Of a stretch of 64,000 bases of DNA, positions 35,700 through 48,700 are shown piece after piece. The translations under genes were made by a program, and so were the position numbers. How positions within the stretch are numbered: the stretch's first letter is position 1; the number at the start of each line of letters is the position of its first letter. Where the stretch lies: positions 3,162,001-3,226,000 of the forward strand of contig NC_091882.1 of the NCBI RefSeq assembly GCF_019399895.1, in the 5' to 3' direction. Below the pieces are notes generated by a model, which had not been told where the DNA came from, searched no databases, and worked only from the letters and a program-made list of their open reading frames with translations. The stretch comes from Cardiocondyla obscurior. Taxonomy: Eukaryota; Arthropoda; Insecta; Hymenoptera; Formicidae.

Positions 35700-38170
35700 A
35701 AAAGCAGATTTATTAATTTTCTTTTTCATTAATCTTAAGAGTTTGGACCGGGTATCTTACAAGTGAATATAAAAGCAGAACAACAATACTTTCTTGGTTA
35801 GATGCGCCGTGCATGTTTTTGCATTTTTCTAAAGGAAAGAGTTACTTTTCGCTAATGCCTCTCGGCGGCATGCATATTTATTATTTGAGAGCCGGGAGAT
35901 GGAGATTTGCCATCTCTCTTTCAGCCTTTCTACCGCGCGTGCACAGTATACTCCTTTTTATCTAATTTTTGACAATATTACTGAGTCACAGCGGATTATT
36001 AATATGTGACGATTTTTTTTTTTCTTTCTTTTTAAAGATGTTTGAATTGCAACGAGCATCGAAACTGAATCAAACGTAATACGTTCAAACGAAGTTAAAG
36101 GAAGTAATTTTTAATATTAATGTTTCTTTTGCAATTATCCGTGCAGATGGAAAGGGATACTTCTCATATTTTAATGGAAAAAAAAAGAGAGAGAGACAGA
36201 AAAAGCTCGTTTCAGAATAACTAAATTATCACTCGCTTAATACCATTTTTATCTGACACACATTACAAATATCAAGACAGATCTTGCTCCCTCACGTTGA
36301 ATTATCTTTTTCGATTAAATTCTTTTATAACGTTTTTACGCAAGTGCGCGCGTTATAAGAACTGCGAGCTGAAGGCGCGAAGGTTTTACAGAACATAACA
36401 GAGACGTAATGGAAACAGCTGGCAGAAGCTTACAGCGATTTCCATAAAATCGAGCCATTAAGATCTTGTACAGCTGCAAGACCGCGAAAGAATATACCGA
36501 AACGAAAAATCAATATTTCAACAAATAGAAACTGTAAGATAATAATGTCTTGACTTAATTTCGTGCGATATACATGTATATATTTATATATATTTTTTTT
36601 TATACCGTCCGAGTAGTTTATTGCTAATTGTGAGTTTGATGTAAATTCAAGTATCAACGAAAATTGAATCGCAAAACAGTGTACATTGCCTTGCTTTTTC
36701 TTTGTCTTACCAGAAAAAAATATTTATTCAAGACCTGGGGATTGGTAGTCTAGCGGAGTGCGCGGTTTTTTCAAGCGCTTCGATGTTAATTTTCGCGTGC
36801 ACATACAACCACTAAACGGAACAAATGGAAAGAGAGAAAAGAGAAAAAGAGAGAGAGAGAAAGAGAAAGAGATATGAATTAAAAGAGAGGTGTAGCAAGC
36901 AATTGCATGCGCAAAATGTTTTTCAATAAATCTACACACGTTAGCGGGCACTCTTCATATCTTTGACTCACTCTGCTAAAACACGTTTTCGCTCTTTTAT
37001 TGATACGCAAACGAACGAACCATGAGCTTCAATTCTGTTCCCTGCTTTTTTTTTTTTCTTTTATGCGAACATACATGCAACGTACCCCGAACCAAGCTAC
37101 AGATGCGACGCGGAAAACGCGAGAGAATATTTTACGCAGTCATTGCAGGTTTTCTTTTTTTTTTCTTTTCCCCCCAATGTTTTGAAATTCTTTCTTACAT
37201 TTTGCGAAACCCGATAAAAATGAGATAAATACTTTTCTTCTATTTTATTATAAAACAAATTCTATCTACAAAGAGATAATATTTATTTAAAAAATAAACA
37301 GACACGAAACTTTATTCATCTAATTTTCCCTAAACATCTCAACATGCATCACTTACGATCACTTTAGATATAAATCGGATTATATTTCGTACTGAATATC
37401 ACAATTGTGAAGTTCTACGTTTCAAAGTATACGCGGGTCGCCAACAAACTAAGCGTCGGCTGCTAAATATTCATACGGACCCCGTCTATGACGCCATTAT
37501 AATATAGTCTTAGCTAATTCAGCTCGTTATCGCCGGAAACCAGTTCGAAGTAATTCCGGCTCAACGTATCAAGAAGACCTCGCTATTACAATTCCAAAGG
37601 CTGGAAGAGACGCGAAACGGTTATTATGTATTATTTGCATCGGGAAATTGAAAGAAACGTAACACGATACGTGACGCGATACAATCGAAATAAATTATTC
37701 CCATTAATTAATTCGTCTTGTTTGCCGCGACTCACCCATGCGAAATTGCGCTTAACGATGGCCGAAGTTACGGAAGTATTCCAAGCCAGTCCAGCCCGGT
37801 GATATTACGGACTTAAATTCTCGATGAAATTTCCGCGATAACGCGGAAGTATATTTCGGCGACATTGTAAAGTTACGAAGCAAGATTCCCACCCGTGATT
37901 ATCTGGTGTATGCGGATTTAATCTTACATTTATTAACCTGCCTTATAAGCTAGCATCTCAGACCGAAAATTCGGCAATTGATGAAAACTTTCGTTACAAT
38001 CCTTCAAGTTTCGCGTATAACAAACAATTAATTTATTATTAACGTGCGTCATTAACGAGTGATAAATAAAATTAAAGCTTAAAGATCTCTATTTTCTGAT
38101 CAACAAAAAAAAAAAACAAAAAAAAAGGGAGAAAGACTACGATTCGTAGAATTGAAAAGAGATGAAATGC
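35700..38170. other. Intergenic DNA, no gene recognised
   Basis: AT-rich with simple-sequence tracts, including a GA-rich block at 36829-36872 and T-runs at 36012-36022 and 37047-37060. Overlapping short frames show no domain. Confidence 0.5.
36829..36872. repeat. GA-rich simple repeat
   Basis: Interrupted (GA)n/(GAAA)n tract, seen directly. Confidence 0.75.
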
Positions 38171-38490
38171 AAGTTAAACCGAGATTAAAGATAATCTATG
38201 ATGGTTGAAATGGCCCATAGAGCTGCACAAGCTCTACACACGGCTTTATGTATCGCTGATGTATTTGGGCTAATGACATCGGCTGAATGCAACTCTGCCG
38301 GATTATGAATGTTAACTCATATCCCTTTGCACGGTTAAGCCTCGACTATGATTAGGATCAAATTCTTGCATTCACAGTACTTTAGGGCGTTATATAGATT
38401 ACGCCTGAGCTACTGAATGTTCCCTAATCCAGGCATTCCTTGTTCAAAGTTTAAAGCTGATGTTTCCATTACATAAGCAAATGCATTTCA
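38170..38490. other. CpG-poor block of different base composition
   Basis: About 320 bp with balanced base composition, few CpG and few homopolymers, unlike the flanking DNA. Both strands are rich in stops, so it does not look coding. It contains the 6-bp-arm hairpin AGAGCTGCACAAGCTCT. It could be a conserved regulatory element or part of an old insertion. Confidence 0.3.
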
Positions 38491-38505
38491 TGTGAGATGG
38501 ATGGA

Positions 38506-38570
38506 CAAGCAAAGCGAGCAAAGCGAGTAAAGCGAGCAAAGCAAGTCAAGCGAGTAGATCGAGTGAGCGA
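38506..38570. repeat. 10-bp tandem repeat, unit AAAGCGAGCA
   Basis: About six imperfect copies of a 10-bp unit. The downstream flank becomes GA-rich (38570-38612). Minisatellite with no coding context. Confidence 0.8.
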
Positions 38571-38614
38571 AACAGAGAAAGAAAGAAACAGATTGAGAAA
38601 CAGAGAGAGAACCG

Positions 38615-41600
38615 TGAATAGATAAAACAAGTTAAATTTTTTTATTTTTTAAATACTAAAAAATATTCTAGAAATTCCTAATTAATTTCCAACTAGGTAA
38701 TAACGCGTAATTATTTATTTGTATTTCTATGATCAGTTCAATATTACGAAATTCGGAAGGAAACGCGGCGCCGTGAATAGCATGGCCTGCAACTGAGTTA
38801 GATCGATGACTGTATTACGGTCTGGTCCTTTGGCACATGACGCACTTTGCGGGTCACAGATTGCCTAATCTCTCACTACGAATTCGCGCCTCCCGTGACT
38901 AATGTTGGTAGCCAATTCAGTTTCGTGGAATCGCGACTAATTACGATTTTACGGTGCGAGATATATTGCCATGCCGCGCAGGTGGAGATTTCGTTAGGCG
39001 TGTGCCAGACAAATGGAATATTAATCGGAAATACGTGTTCCTGTCCGGTATCACAAGGCGCACTTCGTGCTATTGCGTTTAATGGCTCGTGCTAATAAAT
39101 CCTGTCCCATATCGCTATAAACGATTGAGGCGACTGACGAATGCATTATCGAGCTCAAACGGCTTCGTCAAAATAACGTTCAGGTCACCGAACGTACGGG
39201 TACACGTACATACACGACGTTAGTGATTAAAATAATAACGTATAACATCCGTAAGTACGCTATCATAATTTATTTTAAAAATTAAATAATTTTTACGTAA
39301 GTAGAGAAGGTACGATTTTAATTCGATTGTATTACATTATATTTTAAAAGACTATTAGCGATATAACGATATTATATCCCTTTCAACATTATTTTCCTCG
39401 ATTTCTGATGTAACAAGGTAATGGACTCTCTCCCGTGAGATTCGAGTATCCTTGTCGAGAAACGAAATTTATGATTGGATCGTACCTCCCGGAGCAGGAC
39501 GAGGAACGTAGCGCGTGTTTATCCGTCGCGGATGCTGGTAAGTCTAATGGGGTGTAAAAGGGCCGAAGGTGTATATATGGCGAATGGACGAATGGGTCAA
39601 CGAGCCGTGTACCGAAAGAGAAACAGGGCGAGAAAATGTGCCGGACCGAGCAAGGGAAAAAAAGAAAATAAAAAAAAAAAAAAAAAAAAAACACTCGTGC
39701 ACCAATCAAATAAATCACTCCACGTTGCTACCTGGCCGGTCTGGCCTTTCTCGCAGCTTTTTCTCTGTACGCATTTTTATACCGCGCGTCTCTTTTCACC
39801 CGAGCGATGTAAATTACAATGTAAACCCCTGTTCCCCGAGGGCCGAGCCCGGCTATGACTGATTTTTCTTGAAATTACGTTCCCATTCCCCGCGATAATT
39901 AGAATCGAAAAGAGGTAAATTCTTTAGCGCGCACGGAAAAAGTAAATGGCCGATGGGTTTTCATTTCCAAGCAAACAACAGTGATTATGAAAATTTAAAA
40001 CACAGGTGAAAGAAATTTTAGACAAACCGAAAGTTGGCAAATTTTAATCTTCCGTAACGATACCCGAGGCCGTTAACGTTTACAACTGCGTTAACTGGAG
40101 TTCGTCGGATGTGCGGGGTAACTTTTTATTTCACTTCTTCGAGAAGGATATGCGGATGTTACGTCAGGGGCAGCGGCCCTTACGAAATTAATTACAGGCC
40201 ACTCGCTATACAGAACATGAAAATAAACTTATCCGATGTTGTTAACGAATTGTTTTACGCAGTAAGGTATTGGTTGAAAAAAGAAAAAATTTTTCGCGCA
40301 TAAAAATAAGGCAATAAGCTTTACATTACGTTAATAATTATTTTAGTGACGCACCATTTCTACAAATTAGTTCGAAATTAAACACTAAAAGTTCCCTTAC
40401 AAAAAGCGCAGGGCTAATAATATAATGTTGTACAATCAGAATTTCTAATTACGAAATTTATTAACCTGCACTCGTAAAACTTAGATAAACAGACGATTAA
40501 AATTCGAATCGTATTTAAATCCCGGAAGAAAAGCCTCGACAATTATCATTGCAATTCAAATCACGTTACAAAGACCAGTTTCCGTAAATCGCACAAAAAG
40601 CTTTTGTGCTGCTTTAACTGCCTCTACATGGGCACATAGTTTGGTTTAAAAAGTAAACCCATTAAGAATCATTGGACAGTAAAGGTGTTGAATAAAGATA
40701 TAAAAATTAAATAAAAATTTCTTAAGAAATAATTAAAAAAAAATAATAAATGCTACAACTTCTCTGTCTCTCTCATTTATATCAGACGTTTATTTCCGAC
40801 TCATCTTCTCTTTTCATTGATATTTCTATTTAATTTTATTATTTTTCAACCGTTATCGCACGCCATTCATTATTCATAGGACCAAAGTTTAAATAATAAT
40901 GCAAGTCCGTCATCGTTTCGAGATTATAAAATTTGGGTTAATTAAAGTCGTGAATAACAATCGACACCGCGAGGTAAATTGATACGAGTTACCGAATGGG
41001 ACAGTTTCACTATGTTTCCCGAAGGGGCATCAAAAGTTAGCGCGACGACGAAGCCGCGAAAACAAGCGACAGCCGTCAGTATAAGTTCGAACAACCCAAT
41101 TATATGAAAATTTCATTACGAAAATCAGTTTTCTCGCAAGTCGGCGTCACGGGCAAAGTCGGCCGGCACTTTCGGTTGATTTTACATGGCGGGGACATTA
41201 CTCCGTTAGCGAAAATCCCGTTAAAACATCCTCAAGCGAAGTGGAAACTCCGCAGAAGCGACGCTTTCATCAAAATCAGTGACACGCACGACACTCGAGA
41301 ACAAGAAATACGATCTCGTGGCTTTCGGACTTTCGTCCACTCCAGCCACAAATAAACAAAATCGTAGACGGCCGTGTCATAACAAAAACACGGTTTGGTT
41401 TAATGCCACTGGTTTTGCGATTGTAACTCGAAAGCCGTATCCGGTGACGAAATATATTTAAAATTGTGAAAATATTTGATCTCTAAATTTAAAATACTGT
41501 AATTTCATATCAGACGCAGGCTGTTTAGACAGACACGAAAAGTCAAATTAAAAATTAAAAAAAACAAAAGAAAAAAAAACAAAATTATGTCTCGAAATCG

Positions 41601-43975
41601 TGCAACATCGTCGATTCTTTTAGTTTCATTCGAACGAGCAATTTACGAGGATTTCTCGAAGGGTTTTTGTAATTGAACGCACGTAGAAAATTAGGAACAA
41701 AAGGAAAATAAGAACGAGGGTCAAAAAGATCCGTGATAAGGACGACTGATAAAAGTGTCAGATAGTATACGGCAGTAACGTGCAAAGTTTCTACGAGTCT
41801 CTGAAAGGAGAAGAGTCGACGTGAAACGTACAAGGGAGACGTGGACGAAACGCGGAGTAACGTCATTCGTGACTGAAGATAAATTTTACGATGCACAGAC
41901 CACGACCCCGTAAAAATGGTGACGACATTAATTCGGCAGCGGAGCATTGACCGGTTAAAGTAATGGCCCGTACTAATTCCGCTCGTGTAAATCGTGTGTA
42001 AATAAATGCGTATTGTATGCCGCCGCAAAATTTCTCGGTTATTAATTCAAGTTTTAATTGCAGAAGCCAATCGTCGAGATTGTCAAGTTCAAAACGTACA
42101 CATACAGCTTTTTACGCCGCGAAAAAAATATTTAATCCAACTAAGACTTATTGATTACGCTACAAATTGTTATAAAATAAATATAAAGTCGAATCATAAA
42201 AATACTTTACGAATAAAATGTTAAAACTAATAAATAACTTTGTAAAGTTAACGCGAATTAATAATTTAATAAATGCAGCGTTCGAAATTTATGTTTGATT
42301 TATATTTAATATTCTTGCGTTATTTTCGAGCAAGATCGAGTATTATTAGATACTAGATTTATTGCAAAATAATAAATGTATGTGTACGTTCATAATACCA
42401 AGTCTAATTAATTTTATTATTATCTGAGATACTTAATAAAAACATCAATAGTCCCTAAATAAATTGCAGACAGTTACCACTATTTATTGCCTGTCTACTT
42501 CAACTATGAGATAGTTTAGATGTGGAAACTAAATGGAAACTATCTCGTAGACATCCAATATTGGCGAAAAGCCACGGGAGTCGATTAACGAACGAGACCT
42601 CATCGTTCTAAGTTACATACGATACTCAAATTATCCTATTTTCTAAAATATCGTTGATTAAGTATTAATTTTCTCGGTTAAATCTTAATATAAAAAAAAA
42701 AAAAACCAAGCATTTCACGAAGAACGGTTTCTTCGGATTAGAAATATAGAAAAATTTATATTAAATAATATAATAAATAACAAATAAAATTTTAGGATCT
42801 CATATTAAATTATTTTAAATTAAAAGCTTCCGTAATCTTTAGACAATCGTCACGCCGAGATAGAACGGAGAAAAACGCGGTGAAAAAATAAGAAAATAAA
42901 AAGAACAACTGCCTCGGATGAAGCTATCGTTATCGCGTGTCTGGAGGAAAACGAGCACGGCAATCGATTCTCAGACGTCTCTCGTGATTCAAATTTCGGC
43001 TTGAAGAGAAATTATCGTTCGCGTATTGCGTTAAGCGGGATTTATGACTGTACCGTGGATCTAAATTTCTGACGAGAGGCGATGATAATGAAGCCATTAT
43101 CTTGGCATTACGTTACATTCGCAAATATTCAAAGTTGCTCTAAATTCAATATCGACCGAATCATTCGCGGAAATATCAAATTGCAACTGTTCTCCGCGTC
43201 TTCGCTTATTATATCTTTTTATATCTTTCAATAATAATTAAAAAAAGAAGAAAGAAAAAATCGTCCCCGTTACGCAGGTTTTATAATAATCAAGATTTTA
43301 ATTTAACCTCGCGAGTTCTTAAATGGGAATAAATGTAACGTAATTAACGGGGCCGTCTGTTCGCAGTTTCCAATCAATTCGATCTCGGAATACGTGCAAG
43401 CTGCATTGCCGTACAATCGAAGGTCTCCTGCGTTTGCAGCTCGTAACGATTACGTCTTTATTAACCACAGGGACCGGCTGAAACGGTCAGAAATGCTGCC
43501 CGCCAGCGATTCTAATTAGCCACTACAGCGAATTACCGGTATTTGGAATTTCGCCGCTAAAACGCGACCGGGGAAACACGAAACGGCACTTTTCCGAGGG
43601 TCCCTAAAACGCCCGCAGCAGCGATACGACCGAAATCAGTTCAGCGGGAAAAAAATCACCCACGGCAACTCGTGGCAATCGCACTTTGTTTTTCCCCTCA
43701 TTTTATTTATTTTATTTTATTTTATTTTTTTTTTCTTTTATGTCGCGTTCGCGTCTCCGTAATTATCTCTCTCAATGCCACCGCATCACGGCCGCGCTTT
43801 ACGCAATGGCAACCGACTTAATAACAAAGGTATTAATAAAACGTATCTCGATAAATCATTAGCGCTGAGTGATTTTATGCATGTCGTTGACGAGGAAACG
43901 AAAAATACGTATTTTATTAAACTAGAAAATGACGTAGAAAATCAAACTCACCGGCTAAATCCTGCCTCGAAGCAT
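38615..43975. other. Intergenic DNA, no gene recognised
   Basis: Frames such as 41585-42028 (minus, 147 codons) and 39475-39858 (plus, 127 codons) have no domain and no splice or promoter context. An A-run of about 21 lies at 39670-39690. A bulged hairpin is present at 42492-42553. The frame 43775-44080 runs into the minisatellite and is not called. Confidence 0.5.
42492..42553. other. Bulged hairpin, 17 paired bases
   Basis: TGTCTAC (42492-42498) pairs with GTAGACA (42547-42553), and GAGATAGTTT (42508-42517) pairs exactly with AAACTATCTC (42537-42546). A 9-base bulge sits on the left side and the loop is 19 bases. The size is similar to a short miRNA precursor, but the large bulge argues against efficient processing. 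Confidence 0.35.
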
Positions 43976-43981
43976 CGAAAC

Positions 43982-44061
43982 GAGCAGCATCTCCGACGAG
44001 CAACATCTCCGGCGAGCAACATCTCCGACGAGCAGGACCTCCGACGAGTTGGACCTCCGAC
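43982..44061. repeat. 16-bp minisatellite, five copies
   Basis: Five consecutive units of the form GAGCAACATCTCCGAC with point differences. Period 16 is not a multiple of three, so an open frame crossing it shifts with every unit, which argues against coding use. Confidence 0.85.
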
Positions 44062-44529
44062 GACCGCACGAATATATTAATCACTACGCAAAACCGATCA
44101 TCCGATGTATATCCTCGACACGCACGGCCATCTTATTCGCGAAGCGTTTAGGACACGCAACGACATCTGCCAGCCGAACCAAGTCTCAAGTCGCGATCAC
44201 TGAGCAAGAGCAGGACTCGTCCGTCGAAGCAACTTCACGCAGTCGTCGGCACCGAGGGTGACCGTATGCAAGGTTAACACCGAACGACTCGGAATTCACG
44301 TCGACCGTACGCGATAAGCAGCCCGTTGCAATGATCGCCTGATATCTCATTCGACGCCCCGGAGACTATATTCGATGCTCGAGATGTTAATTCGCGTCGA
44401 TGGACCACTCGGGCGTGAAAATCTGTACGATAAATACGGAGCGCGATCCGGCCGTGACTTTCACAGCGCAGTGGTCTCGGACGTAACACAAGATGGCGAC
44501 GCTCGCCCCACTCTTCGACTTTCGACTCT

Positions 44530-45780
44530 GAAATCTCGATCGATGGGTGGTCGATAACGATATATCCGCTTTAATAAAATCTTGGTCTATCTGGCTTAAA
44601 GTCGTTCTCTCGTCGTTCCCAGGTTGTCGTTACGATACAGACAGCCGAAAAACAGCCGCGAATACTCGAAGTATAATAAAATTACTGGCCGTGGAGAAAC
44701 TATTCCTCGAAGTATCGAAGTGCCGGTGAACAAATCTACATTCGACTAGCGGATTGAAAGTGCTCTATCTACTTTAATCGAGTCTCCTGTGACGCTCACG
44801 GCTGTTTTCACGTTCACGGATCATCGTTACGACGTGAGTACCTCCAAATATACTTAAAATATAACGAATTCAATCGCCGTAGATAAATCTTTCGTCCGAG
44901 TATCGAACTGTTGGAAACTAAAGCAAAGTCCAGCGATACTGTTTCGAGGTTAACGCGCTCGACTATTTTTTTTCGCGTTCGAAATAGATTTTCTGACTCG
45001 CGATCGATATCGCTCTATCTACTTTAATAATGCTTTGTTTGACGCTCATGGTTGCTTTCGCGTTCACGGATCATCGTTACGATGCGAGCACCTCTAAATA
45101 CTCGAAACACGGACAGATTTAATCGCTGCAGAGAAATTATTGTTCGAAATGTCGAACCGGGGAATAAAGTTAACCTCAACGACACTCTCGCCGTTCACGC
45201 GAGCTTGTATCTTTACTTCTCGCCGAGGTTTTCGCGTCGGGGAATTGATTTTTCGCCTCGCGATCGATAGCGCTCTATCTACTTTAATAAAGTTCAGCGC
45301 GACGCTCATGGTTGTTTTCACGTTGACGGATCATCGTTACGATACGAATGGCTTTAAACGCTCGAAATCTGATAGAATTAATTGCCGCAGAGAGATTCCT
45401 CTTCGAAGTATCGAACTCTGCTAGCGAGTAAAGTTAACTTTAACGACGGTTACCTCGCCCGTTCACGCGCTTATTATTTTTACTCCCCGTATTGGAAATA
45501 GATTTTTCGACCGGCGGATCGATAGCGCTCTATCTGCTTTAATAAAACTCCGCGTGACGCTCTTAATAGTTTTCTCGTTCACGAGATCGGCGGCTGCGAT
45601 GCGAATAGCTTCAGATTGTTATAATATAAATAAATTCGTCTGTTTGATTTTTGACAATTGAACTCTTGAACTATCAGCGATTGAAATTAGCTTTAACGAG
45701 TGCTGTTTTGAGGTTAACGCGCTCGCGTATCGATTCTTCGTATTCCAAGCGGATTTTTCGAAATACGATACGTCGATGAT
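44530..45780. repeat. Tandem array of ~255-bp units
   Basis: The landmark CTCTATCT.CTTTAAT recurs at about 44763, 45012, 45272 and 45528 (spacings about 249, 260 and 256). A more diverged copy lies near 44558. Each unit also carries a block like CACGGATCATCGTTACGA and, toward its end, a block like GAGGTTAACGCGCTCG. Units differ by many substitutions, so the array is old. There is no coding capacity. The satellite-like array is followed by a G-rich tract at 45798-45820. Confidence 0.8.
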
Positions 45781-45799
45781 TAATTATATTTCGAGCGGG

Positions 45800-48700
45800 C
45801 GGGAGGGGGGAGGGGAAAAATGAGATTAAGCACGTAACAGGACAATTAACGAATTCTATAACTATCGCGAGGTGCTCGAGCAGCGATGCTTTTTCGCGGT
45901 GCTGCTTAGACGATCCCCGACGTCGTTAATAAGAGCGTTTACAGCGCAGTCGGAAACGTGTGCACGCCTACGTGGAACGTTAGCGGAGGATCTAGACAGC
46001 ACTTCCGGCAAACAACGGAGCGGCAACTCGGTAACGCGAGGCGACTTTGCAACAATACATTCGGCTTAATCGGGCGGAACAGCGTTTCGCGTAGGGGCCC
46101 CGGGTATATCCAATAGCGAGCACAACGGCACGTTTCGCGCACGTCGAATAGCACTGCTCGTCTAGATTTTCGGTCCTCCTCTCGCTTTCCCTCGCCTCCA
46201 TCGGTCTCTTCCTTTTCCGCGTGCAAAGTCGAGGACGCGAGCGCTTTCATCCCCGTCGTAATCCCGCCGCGCAATAAATACGACGCGACATAATTGAAAG
46301 ACGTAAAAATCGTCCCTCTCCCGCTTCTCGAGAACCCGTCGAATCGAACGCGTCTCTTTCGCTCGCAAATTCGCCCGGATTTTTCCACGGCGGAGATAAA
46401 GATTGCGGGCAACGCTCGGCTCGCGATTGAAGAATAGAGAGCGGTAAGGCCGCGCCTTTAGACGCGTCTGCGCGAAGATTGTGAAGATCGCGTGGAAATT
46501 CTGGGCCGATCCTCCGCCTTCCTACACGACACGGGATCCGCAACGATTCATTATCAAACAATGGAGCGGTGAAGGGAAGAGGAAGCGATTTGAAGGGCGC
46601 GACGTGCATTAGGGAGAGACGGCTCCTGTTCGCGAGACTTCGATTACTAGATTTACCGAATGCTCCGTTCTAAGAGGAGATTCTAATGCCTAGCTTTCAA
46701 CTGGGTTACCCTGTTCCCCGAATTTCCGTGAATCCAATTCGATCACTGTTTAGCTATAGAACGCGGAAACGTGACAGTATCATATATTCCTGTGCCACAG
46801 CTCAGACTGCGCGATATCTTAACGGGTTTATTATTTGGAAAAATATTCTAAATCTCTTTCGCCGATATGATTAAATTAAATGAACGATACACGCTTAATT
46901 TTAATTTAAAACTTATATTCGAAATTTTACTAATAAAATTGTGGAGCTAATGGATTTTGATTTATATTGTATTTTAGTATTAAAAAATTTCTAACGGGAT
47001 TTTATTTCTGACAAATTGCCTCGGATTATCTTATTTTTATTATTTCGAATAGTAACGAACGAGCGAAGGCAGCGAATATTTTTTTTTTTTCGTTTTCGCT
47101 TTATTCGTAATTTGCATGTGCGGATTTTTTCATGAAATCTCTGCGTACGAATTATACGAAAAATAGCAAATTACAAAAAATGGTGATCGCGATTGAAATT
47201 ATCATATCTATGGATAGTTTTTGATGGGAAACTTTTAGAATTTTGAATATGAAAGCACCTGTTGCTGCGGTTGAATTACGGGCCGATTTTGAAATATTAA
47301 AAACGTATAGAATGTAAAATAATAGTCCGTTTTGATAACCGGTACCTTTACTGATTCTATTGCTTGTTTTTTCTTTAAGAGAAACCTCTTCGATTTCGAA
47401 CGAGTTTTTTTTTTTTCTTTTTTTTTTCTATTCGCTTCTATACCTAACGAAAAGAGAACGTGGTTTTTGGTGGACTGTAAATTATTTATATACTCTGTGA
47501 AAAATACAAATATTAATATGAAACACGAACGTACCAGCGATATTTCCGCGAAAAAAAAAGAGGTTAATTTGAAATATAAATATAAAAATAACGTTTCACC
47601 CGGGCGAGTAGAAATATTAATATTAAATACAAATCTGAAGCAGCGTATTTCAAAGGCTGAGTTAAAAAAATGAGCCCGAAATAGGAAGATATTAACGGTG
47701 TTTTATTTCGGCGAGAAATTAAAACAGTTAAATAGAAAGAAAATCTATAGAACGACGTATGAAATGGCACTTTGTCGCAATTTTCGTGCGTAATTCGAAA
47801 AATTTCGCTCTTTGCCATCTTGTTTAACTTTCGCCCGTTGCCGCTCGAGCAGAAATTCTTCGCGAAAGAGTGACGGGGCGATAGGAGACAGAGTCTACGG
47901 GCGAAGAGGAGGAAACGGGGAGGGAAAAGAGAGAGAGATCGGCGGAGTATCCGCGTTGCGAAATACTTTAAGCTCGCGCATCCACCGTCGAGTGCGACTG
48001 TGCCTCATCCATATTCAGCGATCGCCGAGGAAACAAGCGGAAAGAACGGATGCTGCGGCGGAGGAGCGTGGCGCGGGCAAACGTTACTCGCGATACTCTC
48101 CTCAAAGCGCGCCGCGTATGATCTATTTTCTATTCCACGACCCGTTCGAAATGCCATCCACATTTTTCTCATTCTTTTTCTTTCCTTCCTTTTTGCCGTG
48201 TTTTTTTTTTTCTTTTTCTCTTTTTTTTTTTATTTTATTTTACTTGCCTCTATTCCGCGCAGTTCTCCCTGGTTTACTTCAATGCGCGCGTCTTCACGTG
48301 GAGATTTCTTTCTTTTCCGACGACGACAATGACGATTTTCTTCCGACATCGTGCGCGTTTTATTAATCTGTAATCGTGCTCTTTTGTCGGACGAAAGCTA
48401 CCTATCGAGAAACGGAGATCGCTGTTGTGCGACAAATATCTTTCGCGAAGAGGTCGCAGGGAAGCAACGTCGTGTTTCCGAAATCCGCCGTGGATTCAGT
48501 ATTCTATCGCGTGAAATATCGACGTCGATTCTTCAAATTCTTACTTTAGACTGTCTTCGGGCGGGGAGGAAGGGGTGGGACGGAGGGAAACAATTTTACA
48601 CCAAAAACTGTCGCAATAAGAGAACTCGAGTTGAGAATTTATGGGCTATTATAGCTGAGATTTGTCGCGAGACGACAGCAATGGACATCCCCAAAGTATC

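Noticed and set aside
41585..42028. 147-codon minus-strand open frame
   Set aside because: Composition unlike a folded protein and no known motif.
43775..44080. 101-codon frame running into the 16-bp minisatellite
   Set aside because: The repeat period is not a multiple of three and no homology is recognised.
47812..48366. 184-codon plus-strand open frame
   Set aside because: The second half is phenylalanine-rich because it crosses T-runs, and the first half is arginine-rich from CpG DNA. No recognisable protein.
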